From an uncultured Lachnospiraceae bacterium (GTDB taxonomy: Bacteria > Bacillota > Clostridia > Lachnospirales > Lachnospiraceae): DNA of 36,586 nucleotides. A program made the position numbers and the translations under genes. Positions within the stretch are counted from its first letter, which is position 1. Each line of letters begins with the position of its first letter. Of the stretch, positions 16,154 to 24,028 are shown one piece after another. The notes beneath the pieces were generated by a model that made no database searches, had not been told where the DNA came from, and worked only from the letters and a program-made list of their open reading frames with translations. The stretch spans positions 1 through 36,586 of the forward strand of contig CAJUQB010000052.1 in assembly GCA_910588285.1 (NCBI GenBank). The letters are read 5' to 3'.

Positions 16154-17833
16154 CTATCTGTGCACATACCGGTTATACGCTGCCTGGTAGGCTGCCACTG
16201 CCTCTTCAATCCCCATGTCCTGGAGGGTACGCACATACATATCCCAGGCGCTCTCAATATCCACAGCCCCAACGATCATCTTATTTGTCATCTCCTCCAC
16301 ATAGTCCTCCACATCCTTCATGATAATATCATAAATCTCCTGCTCCGCAGTGCTTAGGGTCACCGGCGGCACATACAGGTCGTGGCCGTCTCTGTCCCAG
16401 ATCCGGCACATTTCCAGATTCTCCTCAGAGATACCGTTCAGCTCCCGGCTCCAGTCCCGAAGGGGCATCAGGTTCACAGGCATCAGGTAGGTATCCATGG
16501 CAACGCTGGCGGAAAATCCCCCCTCATTGCAAAGAATCTTATCGGTAAATTCCGGCTTCCCCTCCCCATCTCTCGTATAGGTATCTCCCTCTGTGCCATA
16601 GGCCAGCTCAAATGCCATATCTGCATCATAAAAATCATCCAGCATGGACAAAAGCCCCGGCAGCTCCTCCTTTGTCACGGCAGTGGTGATGTGGATCGAC
16701 CTGGTTCCCTGGGCAGCAACGGGATCGCCTCCCTGGGCAGTCTGTCCCTCTTCTGTCACCGGATACTGGACTGCCCGAAAATCTGCCTCCTGGGAAATCG
16801 CCTCCTCAATGCCATCCACCCAGGACCAGACACAGAGCCCGGCGCCGGTTTCCTCTGAAATACAGGCATCGGTATCTATCCCAAAGAGCTTATCATTGGC
16901 AATGTATTCCGAGCCGATGAGCCCCTTTTCATACCAGTCATGCATCAGGGCCACATAAGCTCTCCAGCCTTCTGTCATAGGCCCATACTCCACGGTACCT
17001 CCCTTCATCTGCATGATGGGGATTGCCCCCAGGCCGGAGCTAAACCCCGGCGAGGCTGTGGAATATCCTTTTCCGGAAATGTATAGAGGCTGGCTGCAGC
17101 CATATTTGTCCCTGAATACGGTCAGCATCTCTTCCCAGTCCTGGTAGGTCACCGGAGCATCCAGCCCGGAGGCATCCAGCCAGTCCCCCCGGACCATCAG
17201 GCCGCCAACTGCCATGGATTCTGTCACCTCCTGTTCCACCGCGTCATACAGCAAAACCTGAAGGCCGCAGATCCTGCCGTCGTCATCATACGCCATGCGC
17301 AAAAGCTCCTCATCGGAATGAATCCATTTGCAGTAGTTGGGCATATACAGCTGCACATAATCCGTCAAGTCCCAGAATACACCGTCAGAGACTGCTGCCC
17401 CAACTCCTCCCTTGTAGGTCTCCTGGCCGGAGGCTGTGCCATTTAAATAGATGATATCACAATAATCTCCCTTCCGGAACATTTCCTCCAGCTCCTTGGA
17501 GCTGTTCTCCCAAATGGGATGGAAAAAGGAAAATTTTACTCCGTACCGCTCCTCCAGCCTCTGTACGGTCTCATTCTGGGTATAATCCCATATGGTAATT
17601 CCATCCGGCCCAAGGCAATAGACGGAGATGGTCTTTCCTGATTCCTCCCGGAAGCCATGGGCTTGTGTCTCTGCCGGGAATACGGTTTCTTTCTCTGTAT
17701 TCTCAACGGTTCCCTTCTCTGTATTCTCATCAAAGGCTGTATCAGTACATGCTGCAGCGCTCATTATAAGAATGGCTGCCATTAGAATCGTAATTGTCAT
17801 TTCTGCAAGCCGGCTTCTTCTATGTAGCTTCAT
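16154..17833 (-). CDS. Extracellular solute-binding lipoprotein (LplA/YtcQ-like), second of the operon
   Basis: A 559-residue exported lipoprotein with lipobox MSAAAC near residue 29, then a Glu/Thr-rich linker carrying an NTEKGTVENTEKETV repeat. The mature part resembles large binding proteins of the LplA/YtcQ group that serve complex carbohydrate importers. The start is placed at 17833 with AGAGGG upstream; an alternative ATG at 17863 (10 residues longer, AGGAG 5 nt upstream) is almost as good. Longer frames overlap the regulator gene. It is the last gene of the operon and its second binding protein, possibly presenting a different sugar to the same permeases or informing the AraC-type sensor. 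Confidence 0.82.
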   Translation of the reverse strand: MKLHRRSRLAEMTITILMAAILIMSAAACTDTAFDENTEKGTVENTEKETVFPAETQAHGFREESGKTISVYCLGPDGITIWDYTQNETVQRLEERYGVKFSFFHPIWENSSKELEEMFRKGDYCDIIYLNGTASGQETYKGGVGAAVSDGVFWDLTDYVQLYMPNYCKWIHSDEELLRMAYDDDGRICGLQVLLYDAVEQEVTESMAVGGLMVRGDWLDASGLDAPVTYQDWEEMLTVFRDKYGCSQPLYISGKGYSTASPGFSSGLGAIPIMQMKGGTVEYGPMTEGWRAYVALMHDWYEKGLIGSEYIANDKLFGIDTDACISEETGAGLCVWSWVDGIEEAISQEADFRAVQYPVTEEGQTAQGGDPVAAQGTRSIHITTAVTKEELPGLLSMLDDFYDADMAFELAYGTEGDTYTRDGEGKPEFTDKILCNEGGFSASVAMDTYLMPVNLMPLRDWSRELNGISEENLEMCRIWDRDGHDLYVPPVTLSTAEQEIYDIIMKDVEDYVEEMTNKMIVGAVDIESAWDMYVRTLQDMGIEEAVAAYQAAYNRYVHR

Positions 17834-17894
17834 CCGAATCCCTCTTTTCCTGTGCTCTCTCATTCCCGCTCCTGTATTGCCTGGGGTAATTCTC

Positions 17895-20090
17895 TCATTT
17901 TTCTCTTTCCTCAATGCTCTTGTACTGTCCCGGCGTGATGCCTTCATATTTCTTAAAGGCCCGGATAAATCCCCGGGAATCCAGATAGCCGGTTCGTATG
18001 GCAGCCTCCTGGACCGCAAGCCCTTCTTTTAAGAACAGCTTTGCATGACGGATCCGCTCTCTGTGGATGGCATCCAGGATCCCCTCCCCTGCGTACCGCT
18101 TGAACATTCCGGAGGCATAGGAGGCTGTCAGATGAAATGCATCGCTGACACTGCCTGCCGTAATGGCCGGGTCCAGGGCATGCTCTGCAATATACGCCCG
18201 CATCTGCTCAAAGGTCGTTTTTCCGCCAGTCTCATCCTCTGTCTGATTCAGCTTCTGAAGCATTTCCCGGGAGGCCTGGTAGATCTCCGGCAGCGTGCGC
18301 CAGGCCCCTTTTTGCAGGGTGCCTGTCTGCCCATATTTTTCCTTATAGGGAATGGTGATAATGGACATCAGGGTGAGCATCCTGGCCCGGCTGACGCTAA
18401 TATCCTGGTATGCGCTGTCCGCTGCATTTTTCCACATCTCCTCCAGCAGCTCCATACTGCCTTCATACTCCCGGGCCATCACAAGGTGCATCATTTTCTT
18501 TAGGTCCGAGCTGTAATCCGTTTCCCCCAGAAGGGACATTGCCATCATATCCTCATACCACAGGGGCTTGGAAAACTGCTGGTTCAGCTCCTGGTACTCT
18601 GTCGTATAATCTGCCTGCTGCTTCCCCTCCTTAAGCTCCGTAAAACGGGAAAGCCTGCCACTGAAGCCGCAGGCCACATTGATGGACAGGCGCCCCTCCA
18701 GATATTGGATACTCTGGCATACCTTTTCCTCCAGGCCTTCGGATTTTTCCCCAACCAGGAAATACACCCGATCCCAGTTCTCCACCGGATGGAGCCTGGT
18801 ATACCCTTCCAGCATTTCCCCAAATATATTGGAGATGCAGAAAACCAGGATATCAAAATCCGACAGCTCCGTCAGTCCCATCAGGCGCACTCCCAGCACA
18901 TAGAAGCCCTGCTCCAGCTCCGGCGCATATTTTTCCTGATAAGCCAGAAGCTCCTTCTCTCCCCTTGCCTGTCCGCTGAAAATCTGGGACAGGAAGTCCC
19001 TGCTCTGGCGGTCCTCATAGCTTCTCACCTTCCCGGTAAGACCTGCCACCTCCTGCATGATTGTCTCATAGGTAAAGCTGTATTCCTTCTGCCCGCTGTC
19101 CTGCATGGTTTCCAGAATCCTGTGGAGGGGCTCTGTATTCCGTTTGGTAAACATCCGGGCAAACAGAATACTTACAGCCAGCAGCATTACCATGGATATG
19201 GCTGTAAAGATCAGGGTAATGTATACATCCCGGTAATAGGTATATGGTGTGGTCACAAAATAATAGTCGAGCCCCATATATTCCGAAGAACGAATGGTAT
19301 AAACATAGCGTTTCCCTTCAAAACTCACAGACCCGGAGAGGGAGCCCTCTTCGGCAATGGCAGAAACTAACCGCTCCTCCCATTCATCCGCTCCCACATA
19401 ACCCTGATCCTTAGATACCAGATAGCAGGCCTGGCCTCCGGACCGCCCATACAGTGCAAGGCGGCTGTCAATCCACTCCCTGTCCAGCTCTGTCGCCAGA
19501 TACCCGTCGGGCCGGTTGTATGAATTCTTAAAAATCCCTGCCATATAGAAGATGCGGCAGTCCGCTGTCCCGCAGTCTGCGGCATAGAGCATGGATTTTC
19601 GTTCCTTCTGAATATCGATAAGCAGAGGGAGATTCAGGCCGCGGCCTGACAGATACTCCAGAATCTCCTCTCCGTGGAGGATTTTTCCACTATCTATGAT
19701 AATATTTTGACGTTTATCCACAAAAAAGATGCTTTTTATCTCCGGATAATTGGATTCGATGTCTTCAAAATTATCCATCATATCACGAATCTTTAAAATA
19801 TTTTCTCCGTGATACTCCGGCGTGCCCCGAAATCCCAGCACCTGCTGCACCTGGTTGTCCTGGCTGAGCTGATTGGACTGCCCCTCTGCCTTTGCAAAGC
19901 TCTCGTCCATCTGATATACGATCTGATCCAGATTTCCCCCATGGTTCTGTACCATATGCTTCCTGGCGCTGCCCACCATATAGATACAGAGGATAATTTC
20001 AATAAAAACAGAGATACATACCAGAATCAAATAGGTTCTCAGCATATATCTCTGTATATTTTTGTTTTCTATGGATCGTCTCTTTTTCAT
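17895..20090 (-). CDS. AraC-family transcriptional regulator with transmembrane sensor domain
   Basis: A 731-residue membrane-bound regulator of the YtdP/YesN-like kind. Helix 1 is about 22-45, a Cache-like extracytoplasmic domain runs to about 280, helix 2 is about 283-305, then a cytoplasmic linker and a C-terminal AraC DNA-binding domain of two helix-turn-helix units (last 100 residues; ITAGSVSDAFHLTASYASGMF and AAIRTGYLDSRGFIRAFKKY). The start at 20090 has GGAGG 8 nt upstream; the ATG at 20105 does not. Such proteins sense an extracellular sugar or binding protein and activate uptake genes. It sits between the permeases and the second binding protein, consistent with control of this operon. 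Confidence 0.9.
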   Translation of the reverse strand: MKKRRSIENKNIQRYMLRTYLILVCISVFIEIILCIYMVGSARKHMVQNHGGNLDQIVYQMDESFAKAEGQSNQLSQDNQVQQVLGFRGTPEYHGENILKIRDMMDNFEDIESNYPEIKSIFFVDKRQNIIIDSGKILHGEEILEYLSGRGLNLPLLIDIQKERKSMLYAADCGTADCRIFYMAGIFKNSYNRPDGYLATELDREWIDSRLALYGRSGGQACYLVSKDQGYVGADEWEERLVSAIAEEGSLSGSVSFEGKRYVYTIRSSEYMGLDYYFVTTPYTYYRDVYITLIFTAISMVMLLAVSILFARMFTKRNTEPLHRILETMQDSGQKEYSFTYETIMQEVAGLTGKVRSYEDRQSRDFLSQIFSGQARGEKELLAYQEKYAPELEQGFYVLGVRLMGLTELSDFDILVFCISNIFGEMLEGYTRLHPVENWDRVYFLVGEKSEGLEEKVCQSIQYLEGRLSINVACGFSGRLSRFTELKEGKQQADYTTEYQELNQQFSKPLWYEDMMAMSLLGETDYSSDLKKMMHLVMAREYEGSMELLEEMWKNAADSAYQDISVSRARMLTLMSIITIPYKEKYGQTGTLQKGAWRTLPEIYQASREMLQKLNQTEDETGGKTTFEQMRAYIAEHALDPAITAGSVSDAFHLTASYASGMFKRYAGEGILDAIHRERIRHAKLFLKEGLAVQEAAIRTGYLDSRGFIRAFKKYEGITPGQYKSIEEREK

Positions 20091-20146
20091 TGCTCTTTCC
20101 TCCAAAATGTCTTATTCCATTCTACATGCTTTTATAAACATAGGAA

Positions 20147-20198
20147 ATATCCATTTTTTCAGAGCAATATCCATTTTTGTTGGTCAAAACCAATATCC
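20147..20198. promoter_or_regulatory. Three ATATCC direct repeats upstream of the AraC-type regulator
   Basis: On the plus strand ATATCCAT occurs at 20147 and 20167 and ATATCC at 20193, each beside a T-run. The first two are exactly 20 bp apart, about two helical turns, as expected for tandem AraC half-sites. A clear promoter was not found, so the role is tentative. Confidence 0.35.
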
Positions 20199-20216
20199 GC
20201 AGTTTTTTGGGGCCCG

Positions 20217-21092
20217 CTACCCTTTTACCGAGCCCATGGTTATTCCCTTTACAAAATATTTCTGGAAAAACGGGTACGCGCACATCAAGGGCAGAATACC
20301 GATCACAGCCACAGCCAGACGCATGGTGACCGTGGGCACAGCCTCAGAGGAGGTGGTCAGCTGGCTTAAATAACTGGCGCTGTTGTTGATGCTGTTCAGC
20401 ACATTCATAATGCCCCATTTTCCATAATCACTGATATAGTAGGTCCCGTTCTGCCAGTCATTCCAGTACATGATGCCCTGCATCAGTGCAATGGTCGCCA
20501 GAATGGGCTTTGCCAGAGGAATGGCGATCCGCAGAAAGCAGCGGAATTCGCTGGCCCCGTCAATCCGGGCCGACTCATACAGCTCCTCCGGGATGGAGCC
20601 CTGGAAGTAGGAGCGCACCAGCATAATGGTGTAGGCGCTTGTGACCAGGTTGGGGATCACATAGGCCAGGTAGGAATTTTTCATATGGAACACCTGAGTA
20701 TAATTCACATAGCTGGCAATCAGTCCACCATTGAACAGCATGGTAAATATCAACAGGAAGGATATGATATTCCGGCCCGGCAGGCTCCGCTTGGACAGCA
20801 TATAAGCGCAGGGCGCTGTCACAAGCAGGCACAGCAGCACACCGCAGACAGTAACGCAGATGGTGATCAGGTAAGCCTTTCCGAAGGTCTGCCAGCGTAT
20901 CATCACATACTGGTATGCCCGAATGGACCATTCGCCCGGGATCACGCCAAATCCGTTTTTCACTGCCCAGGTCTCATCGGTGAAGGATGCTGCAAAGAGG
21001 ATCCAGAAGGGCAGGATCACCATAATGGACATCAAGATCATAATGATATGGGATAACAATAAAAACCTGTTCTTTTTCTTAAATAAATGCAT
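20217..21092 (-). CDS. Carbohydrate ABC transporter permease (YtcP/LplC-like)
   Basis: A 291-residue inner-membrane permease with six predicted helices. The ATPase-contacting EAA-type loop is visible as EELYESARIDGASEFRCFLR with the conserved DGA and a downstream IPLAKPI. It ends in the subfamily's typical QKYFVKGITMGSVKG tail. AGGAGG lies 8 nt before the start. It pairs with the permease encoded 11 bp upstream to import a sugar or oligosaccharide delivered by the lipoprotein. No ATPase is encoded here, so a shared MsmX-type ATPase is expected to energise it. Confidence 0.95.
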   Translation of the reverse strand: MHLFKKKNRFLLLSHIIMILMSIMVILPFWILFAASFTDETWAVKNGFGVIPGEWSIRAYQYVMIRWQTFGKAYLITICVTVCGVLLCLLVTAPCAYMLSKRSLPGRNIISFLLIFTMLFNGGLIASYVNYTQVFHMKNSYLAYVIPNLVTSAYTIMLVRSYFQGSIPEELYESARIDGASEFRCFLRIAIPLAKPILATIALMQGIMYWNDWQNGTYYISDYGKWGIMNVLNSINNSASYLSQLTTSSEAVPTVTMRLAVAVIGILPLMCAYPFFQKYFVKGITMGSVKG

Positions 21093-21103
21093 CTTTGTAC
21101 CTC

Positions 21104-22030
21104 CTAGAACATGGCATCTTCTTTGCTGATCCTGCGGACAATGGCATTAAACAGCATTACCATACAGAAGCAGACAATGGACTGGTAAAAGGCTGCCGCA
21201 GAGGACATTCCCATATTGTTTCCACTGGTCAGCGCTCGGAACACATAGGTATCAATGGTATCGGTTACCGGATACAGGGCTCCGGAATTCTTGGTCACCT
21301 GATAGAACAGGGAATAGTCGGAGCGGAAGATCATTCCCATGCCCAGCGTTACCATCATAATTATGGTGGGCTTCAGCATCGGAAGGGTAATCCTTGTGAT
21401 CTGCTTCCATTTGCTGGCCCCGTCCAGCTCTGCCGCCTCATAATAATCCGTGCCAAAGCCCACAATGGTTGACAGATAGATTATGGTAGTAAATCCGATA
21501 CTTTTCCAGCTGTTGACAAAGGTCAGAATAAAGGGCCAGTATTTCTTTTCCATATACCAGCTCACCGGCTCTGCCCCCAGTGCATTTAATATGGTATTAA
21601 AAATACCGGTATCGCTCAAAAACACATACACAATGTATGCCACGATTACATAGGAGATTAGGTAGGGCAGCAGCACCATGGACTGATAGAACTTCTTCGC
21701 TTTTTTACTGACAATCTCATTCAAAAAGATGGCCAAAAAAACTGCCAGGATGGTATTTAGAATCAGCCAGGAAAACTGGTACAATACCGTATTCCTGGTA
21801 ATGCGGAAGGCGTCGGAGGCAAAGAGGTACTTAAAATTATTCAGGCCGCACCATTCGCTCCCGCTGATGCCGTCTATGACCCGGTAATTCTTAAAGGCAA
21901 TCTGCAGGCCATAGAGAGGCATATAATTATTGATGATAATGTAAATGATGGCCGGCAGGCCCATCAAATAAAAGGGCAGGTATTTTTTTAAATTTTTCAT
22001 TCCGTTTCTTTTTCTTGTCTTTCTATTCAT
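21104..22030 (-). CDS. Carbohydrate ABC transporter permease (LplB/YteP-like)
   Basis: A 308-residue permease with six predicted helices, opening with LPFYLMGLPAIIYIIINNYM and the GLQIAFKNY segment of the LplB group. The EAA-type loop is DYYEAAELDGASKWKQ followed by ITLPMLKP. The start at 22030 has GGAGGG 5-6 nt upstream; the 13 extra residues of the longer frame fall in a hairpin. It forms the heterodimeric channel with the next gene. It follows the binding protein after a 132-bp gap that holds a stable hairpin. Confidence 0.94.
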   Translation of the reverse strand: MNRKTRKRNGMKNLKKYLPFYLMGLPAIIYIIINNYMPLYGLQIAFKNYRVIDGISGSEWCGLNNFKYLFASDAFRITRNTVLYQFSWLILNTILAVFLAIFLNEIVSKKAKKFYQSMVLLPYLISYVIVAYIVYVFLSDTGIFNTILNALGAEPVSWYMEKKYWPFILTFVNSWKSIGFTTIIYLSTIVGFGTDYYEAAELDGASKWKQITRITLPMLKPTIIMMVTLGMGMIFRSDYSLFYQVTKNSGALYPVTDTIDTYVFRALTSGNNMGMSSAAAFYQSIVCFCMVMLFNAIVRRISKEDAMF

Positions 22031-22051
22031 TTTCACCCTCCTGATAGAGCT

Positions 22052-22078
22052 GCCGGCTCCAAATTTCATGGAGCCGGC
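22052..22078 (-). other. Intra-operon hairpin between binding protein and permease
   Basis: A perfect 9-bp GC-rich stem, GCCGGCTCC and GGAGCCGGC, with a 9-nt loop, placed about 85 nt after the binding-protein stop and 22 nt before the permease start. No T-run follows, so it is more likely an mRNA-stabilising or partially attenuating structure that raises binding-protein over permease level, as known for other sugar operons. Confidence 0.65.
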
Positions 22079-22162
22079 CCACAGACCATAGTCCTTCCCT
22101 GCTCTTTCCGGCCTGCTGCACAGGCAATAACAAGCAATAGCAAAAGCTTTTTGAACGGTTCC

Positions 22163-23737
22163 TTAGTTTTGGGCTGCTCTCCACTCGTCAAACTGACGCT
22201 GGTTTTCTGCAATGATTTCATCTATGCCCGCTGTTTTTAAGGCTGCAATAAATTCCTGCACCCGTTCCTCCACATTATCGTTCATTCCGCAGATCAGTGC
22301 CGGATTGTACTCCTGGATGACAGAGGTTACGGCCGCTACCTGGGTTCTTACAGAGGAGGAATCAAACACATACCCGAATGCCTGGGAAAGATCTGCATTC
22401 TCTGCGCTGAAATTGTCCAGCGTTTCATACCACTCCTCGGTAAAGGGCTCTCTCTGATAGATCTGGGAGCTGTCCCCAAAGGATACAATCTGATTGCCAT
22501 AGCCAATATTTGTAAAATCTACCCCATCCGGGTATTTGATGATATGTTCACTGACCTTCTCGTAATGAGTGCCCTCGATTCCGTAATTCATCAGGTTTGC
22601 CAGCTCTGCATTTGTCATAATCATATTCAGAAGCTGAACTGCCTTCTCCGGCCTCTCACTGGTTACGGTAACCCCAAGGCCATACTCCGGGATGCTTGCG
22701 CCGGACAGATAGGTATCGCTGATCATGAGGCCTTCCATCTCAGAACCGGTAATTTTTTTCATATTCTGGAGATAGGTTGCATTGACAGCTGTCACGGACC
22801 CGCACACCTTTTTGGCCATCAGGGCGCCTACCATTGTCTCTCCATTGGTCAGGGAATCGGGAACAATTATACCATTGTCCTTCCACTCCTTGTGCTTCAA
22901 GCACTCCTTGAGATATTCCTCTGTTTCAAAGATATTTACAATCTGGGTATCCTTGCTCATATCCATCAGCACACCGTATACGCCGTCTGCCATCATGTTG
23001 GCGCCGAATTTTTCCATTCTTTTGCCCAAAATATTTGCATAGATTCCATCCCCATAGGTGGTGGCATAACCGTCAAAACTGCTGGCCTTGATGTTTCCGT
23101 AGAACTTGTCTGCATATTCATAGGAAGCTTCGGGATTTTCCGGTATCTCAATGTTGTACTGGTTAATGATATCCGGAAGGTATGCAATTGCATCCTGAAG
23201 GGCCGGATAGTAATTTCCGGGTACGCAGTAATAATCATCCCCAATCCTGCAGGCATCCATCAGCACCCCTGCCTTCTCCAGCATTTCCGGTGCATTTTGC
23301 TCCAGCAGATCCCCCAGACCCACCAGAAGGCCATTCGAAACCAGGTCATTCATACTGGTGGTATAACCAACGAATATAATATCCATCCTGTCTCCGTCTG
23401 TTCCCAGAAGGCTCATCTGTGTGGCATGGTCTGCAATGGTAATCTCGCGGAACTTTACCGTACAGTTAATGGCAGGAAGGGTAATCTTGTTGATTTCTTC
23501 TTCTACCTTGGCCGTATCCGGCTGCGCTACGCCGGAGCCGATCATCTCGACTACAATCTCATAGGGAGCCTCCCCGCTGTCTCCGGAGGCCTGGCCGCCC
23601 TCTGCGTTCTGCTGGCCGCTGCCTCCGCTGCTTCCCGTATCGCCATTGCCTGGATCCTTGCTGCCGCTGTCGCCGCAGCCAGCCATCAATGCCGCTGTCA
23701 TGGCAGCGATCAATAACATTGAGATTAACTTTTTCAT
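22163..23737 (-). CDS. Extracellular solute-binding lipoprotein (LplA-like)
   Basis: A 524-residue lipoprotein with lipobox LMAGC (Cys21) and a Gly/Ser/Gln-rich linker (about 22-55) before the binding domain. The layout and length match LplA/LipO-type binding proteins of complex-sugar importers; DDYYCVPGNYY and the later PEKAVQLLNMIMTNAELANLMNYG are typical. The start at 23737 has AGGAG 7 nt upstream; the 11 additional residues of the open frame overlap that site. It is the first gene of the operon and delivers substrate to the two permeases downstream. Confidence 0.93.
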   Translation of the reverse strand: MKKLISMLLIAAMTAALMAGCGDSGSKDPGNGDTGSSGGSGQQNAEGGQASGDSGEAPYEIVVEMIGSGVAQPDTAKVEEEINKITLPAINCTVKFREITIADHATQMSLLGTDGDRMDIIFVGYTTSMNDLVSNGLLVGLGDLLEQNAPEMLEKAGVLMDACRIGDDYYCVPGNYYPALQDAIAYLPDIINQYNIEIPENPEASYEYADKFYGNIKASSFDGYATTYGDGIYANILGKRMEKFGANMMADGVYGVLMDMSKDTQIVNIFETEEYLKECLKHKEWKDNGIIVPDSLTNGETMVGALMAKKVCGSVTAVNATYLQNMKKITGSEMEGLMISDTYLSGASIPEYGLGVTVTSERPEKAVQLLNMIMTNAELANLMNYGIEGTHYEKVSEHIIKYPDGVDFTNIGYGNQIVSFGDSSQIYQREPFTEEWYETLDNFSAENADLSQAFGYVFDSSSVRTQVAAVTSVIQEYNPALICGMNDNVEERVQEFIAALKTAGIDEIIAENQRQFDEWRAAQN

Positions 23738-23806
23738 ATTCTTTCTCCTTTTCTTTTTTTGCCCAATCACTGATTATCTTCTTGGGCAGTGCTTTTTTAT
23801 GAGCCC

Positions 23807-23835
23807 ATTATATCTAAATAAAAAATACCTGAAAA
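23807..23835 (-). promoter_or_regulatory. Promoter of the carbohydrate uptake operon
   Basis: On the minus strand: -35 TTTTCA (23835-23830), 17-bp spacer, consensus -10 TATAAT (23812-23807). Downstream, GCCCAA...TTGGGC (23761-23787) forms a 6-bp inverted repeat in the leader. A weak -35 fits an activator-dependent promoter. Confidence 0.6.
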
Positions 23836-23944
23836 TTGCCAGGATTTCAGATATGATCCGAAATCTATAAAATTGTCTATTGGATGAAAAATTTGGTATT
23901 CTTACATTTCGTATTATGTTCTTTTCCATATTTCAGAGAAACAG

Positions 23945-23973
23945 TGGATAAAAAACAGCATACATGCTATAAT
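23945..23973 (+). promoter_or_regulatory. Promoter of the surface protein gene
   Basis: -35 TGGATA (23945-23950), 17-bp spacer, consensus -10 TATAAT (23968-23973), 55 bp before the start codon. It is divergent from the uptake-operon promoter. Confidence 0.65.
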
Positions 23974-24028
23974 TGTTAAAAGTTTTCGATTATCATTTTT
24001 TTCTGAAGGTCATTTTGGAGGTGGGTCT

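Noticed and set aside
22544..23716. Long plus-strand open frame opposite the binding protein gene
   Set aside because: It is the antisense shadow of a well-supported lipoprotein gene, with no ribosome binding site or recognisable motif.
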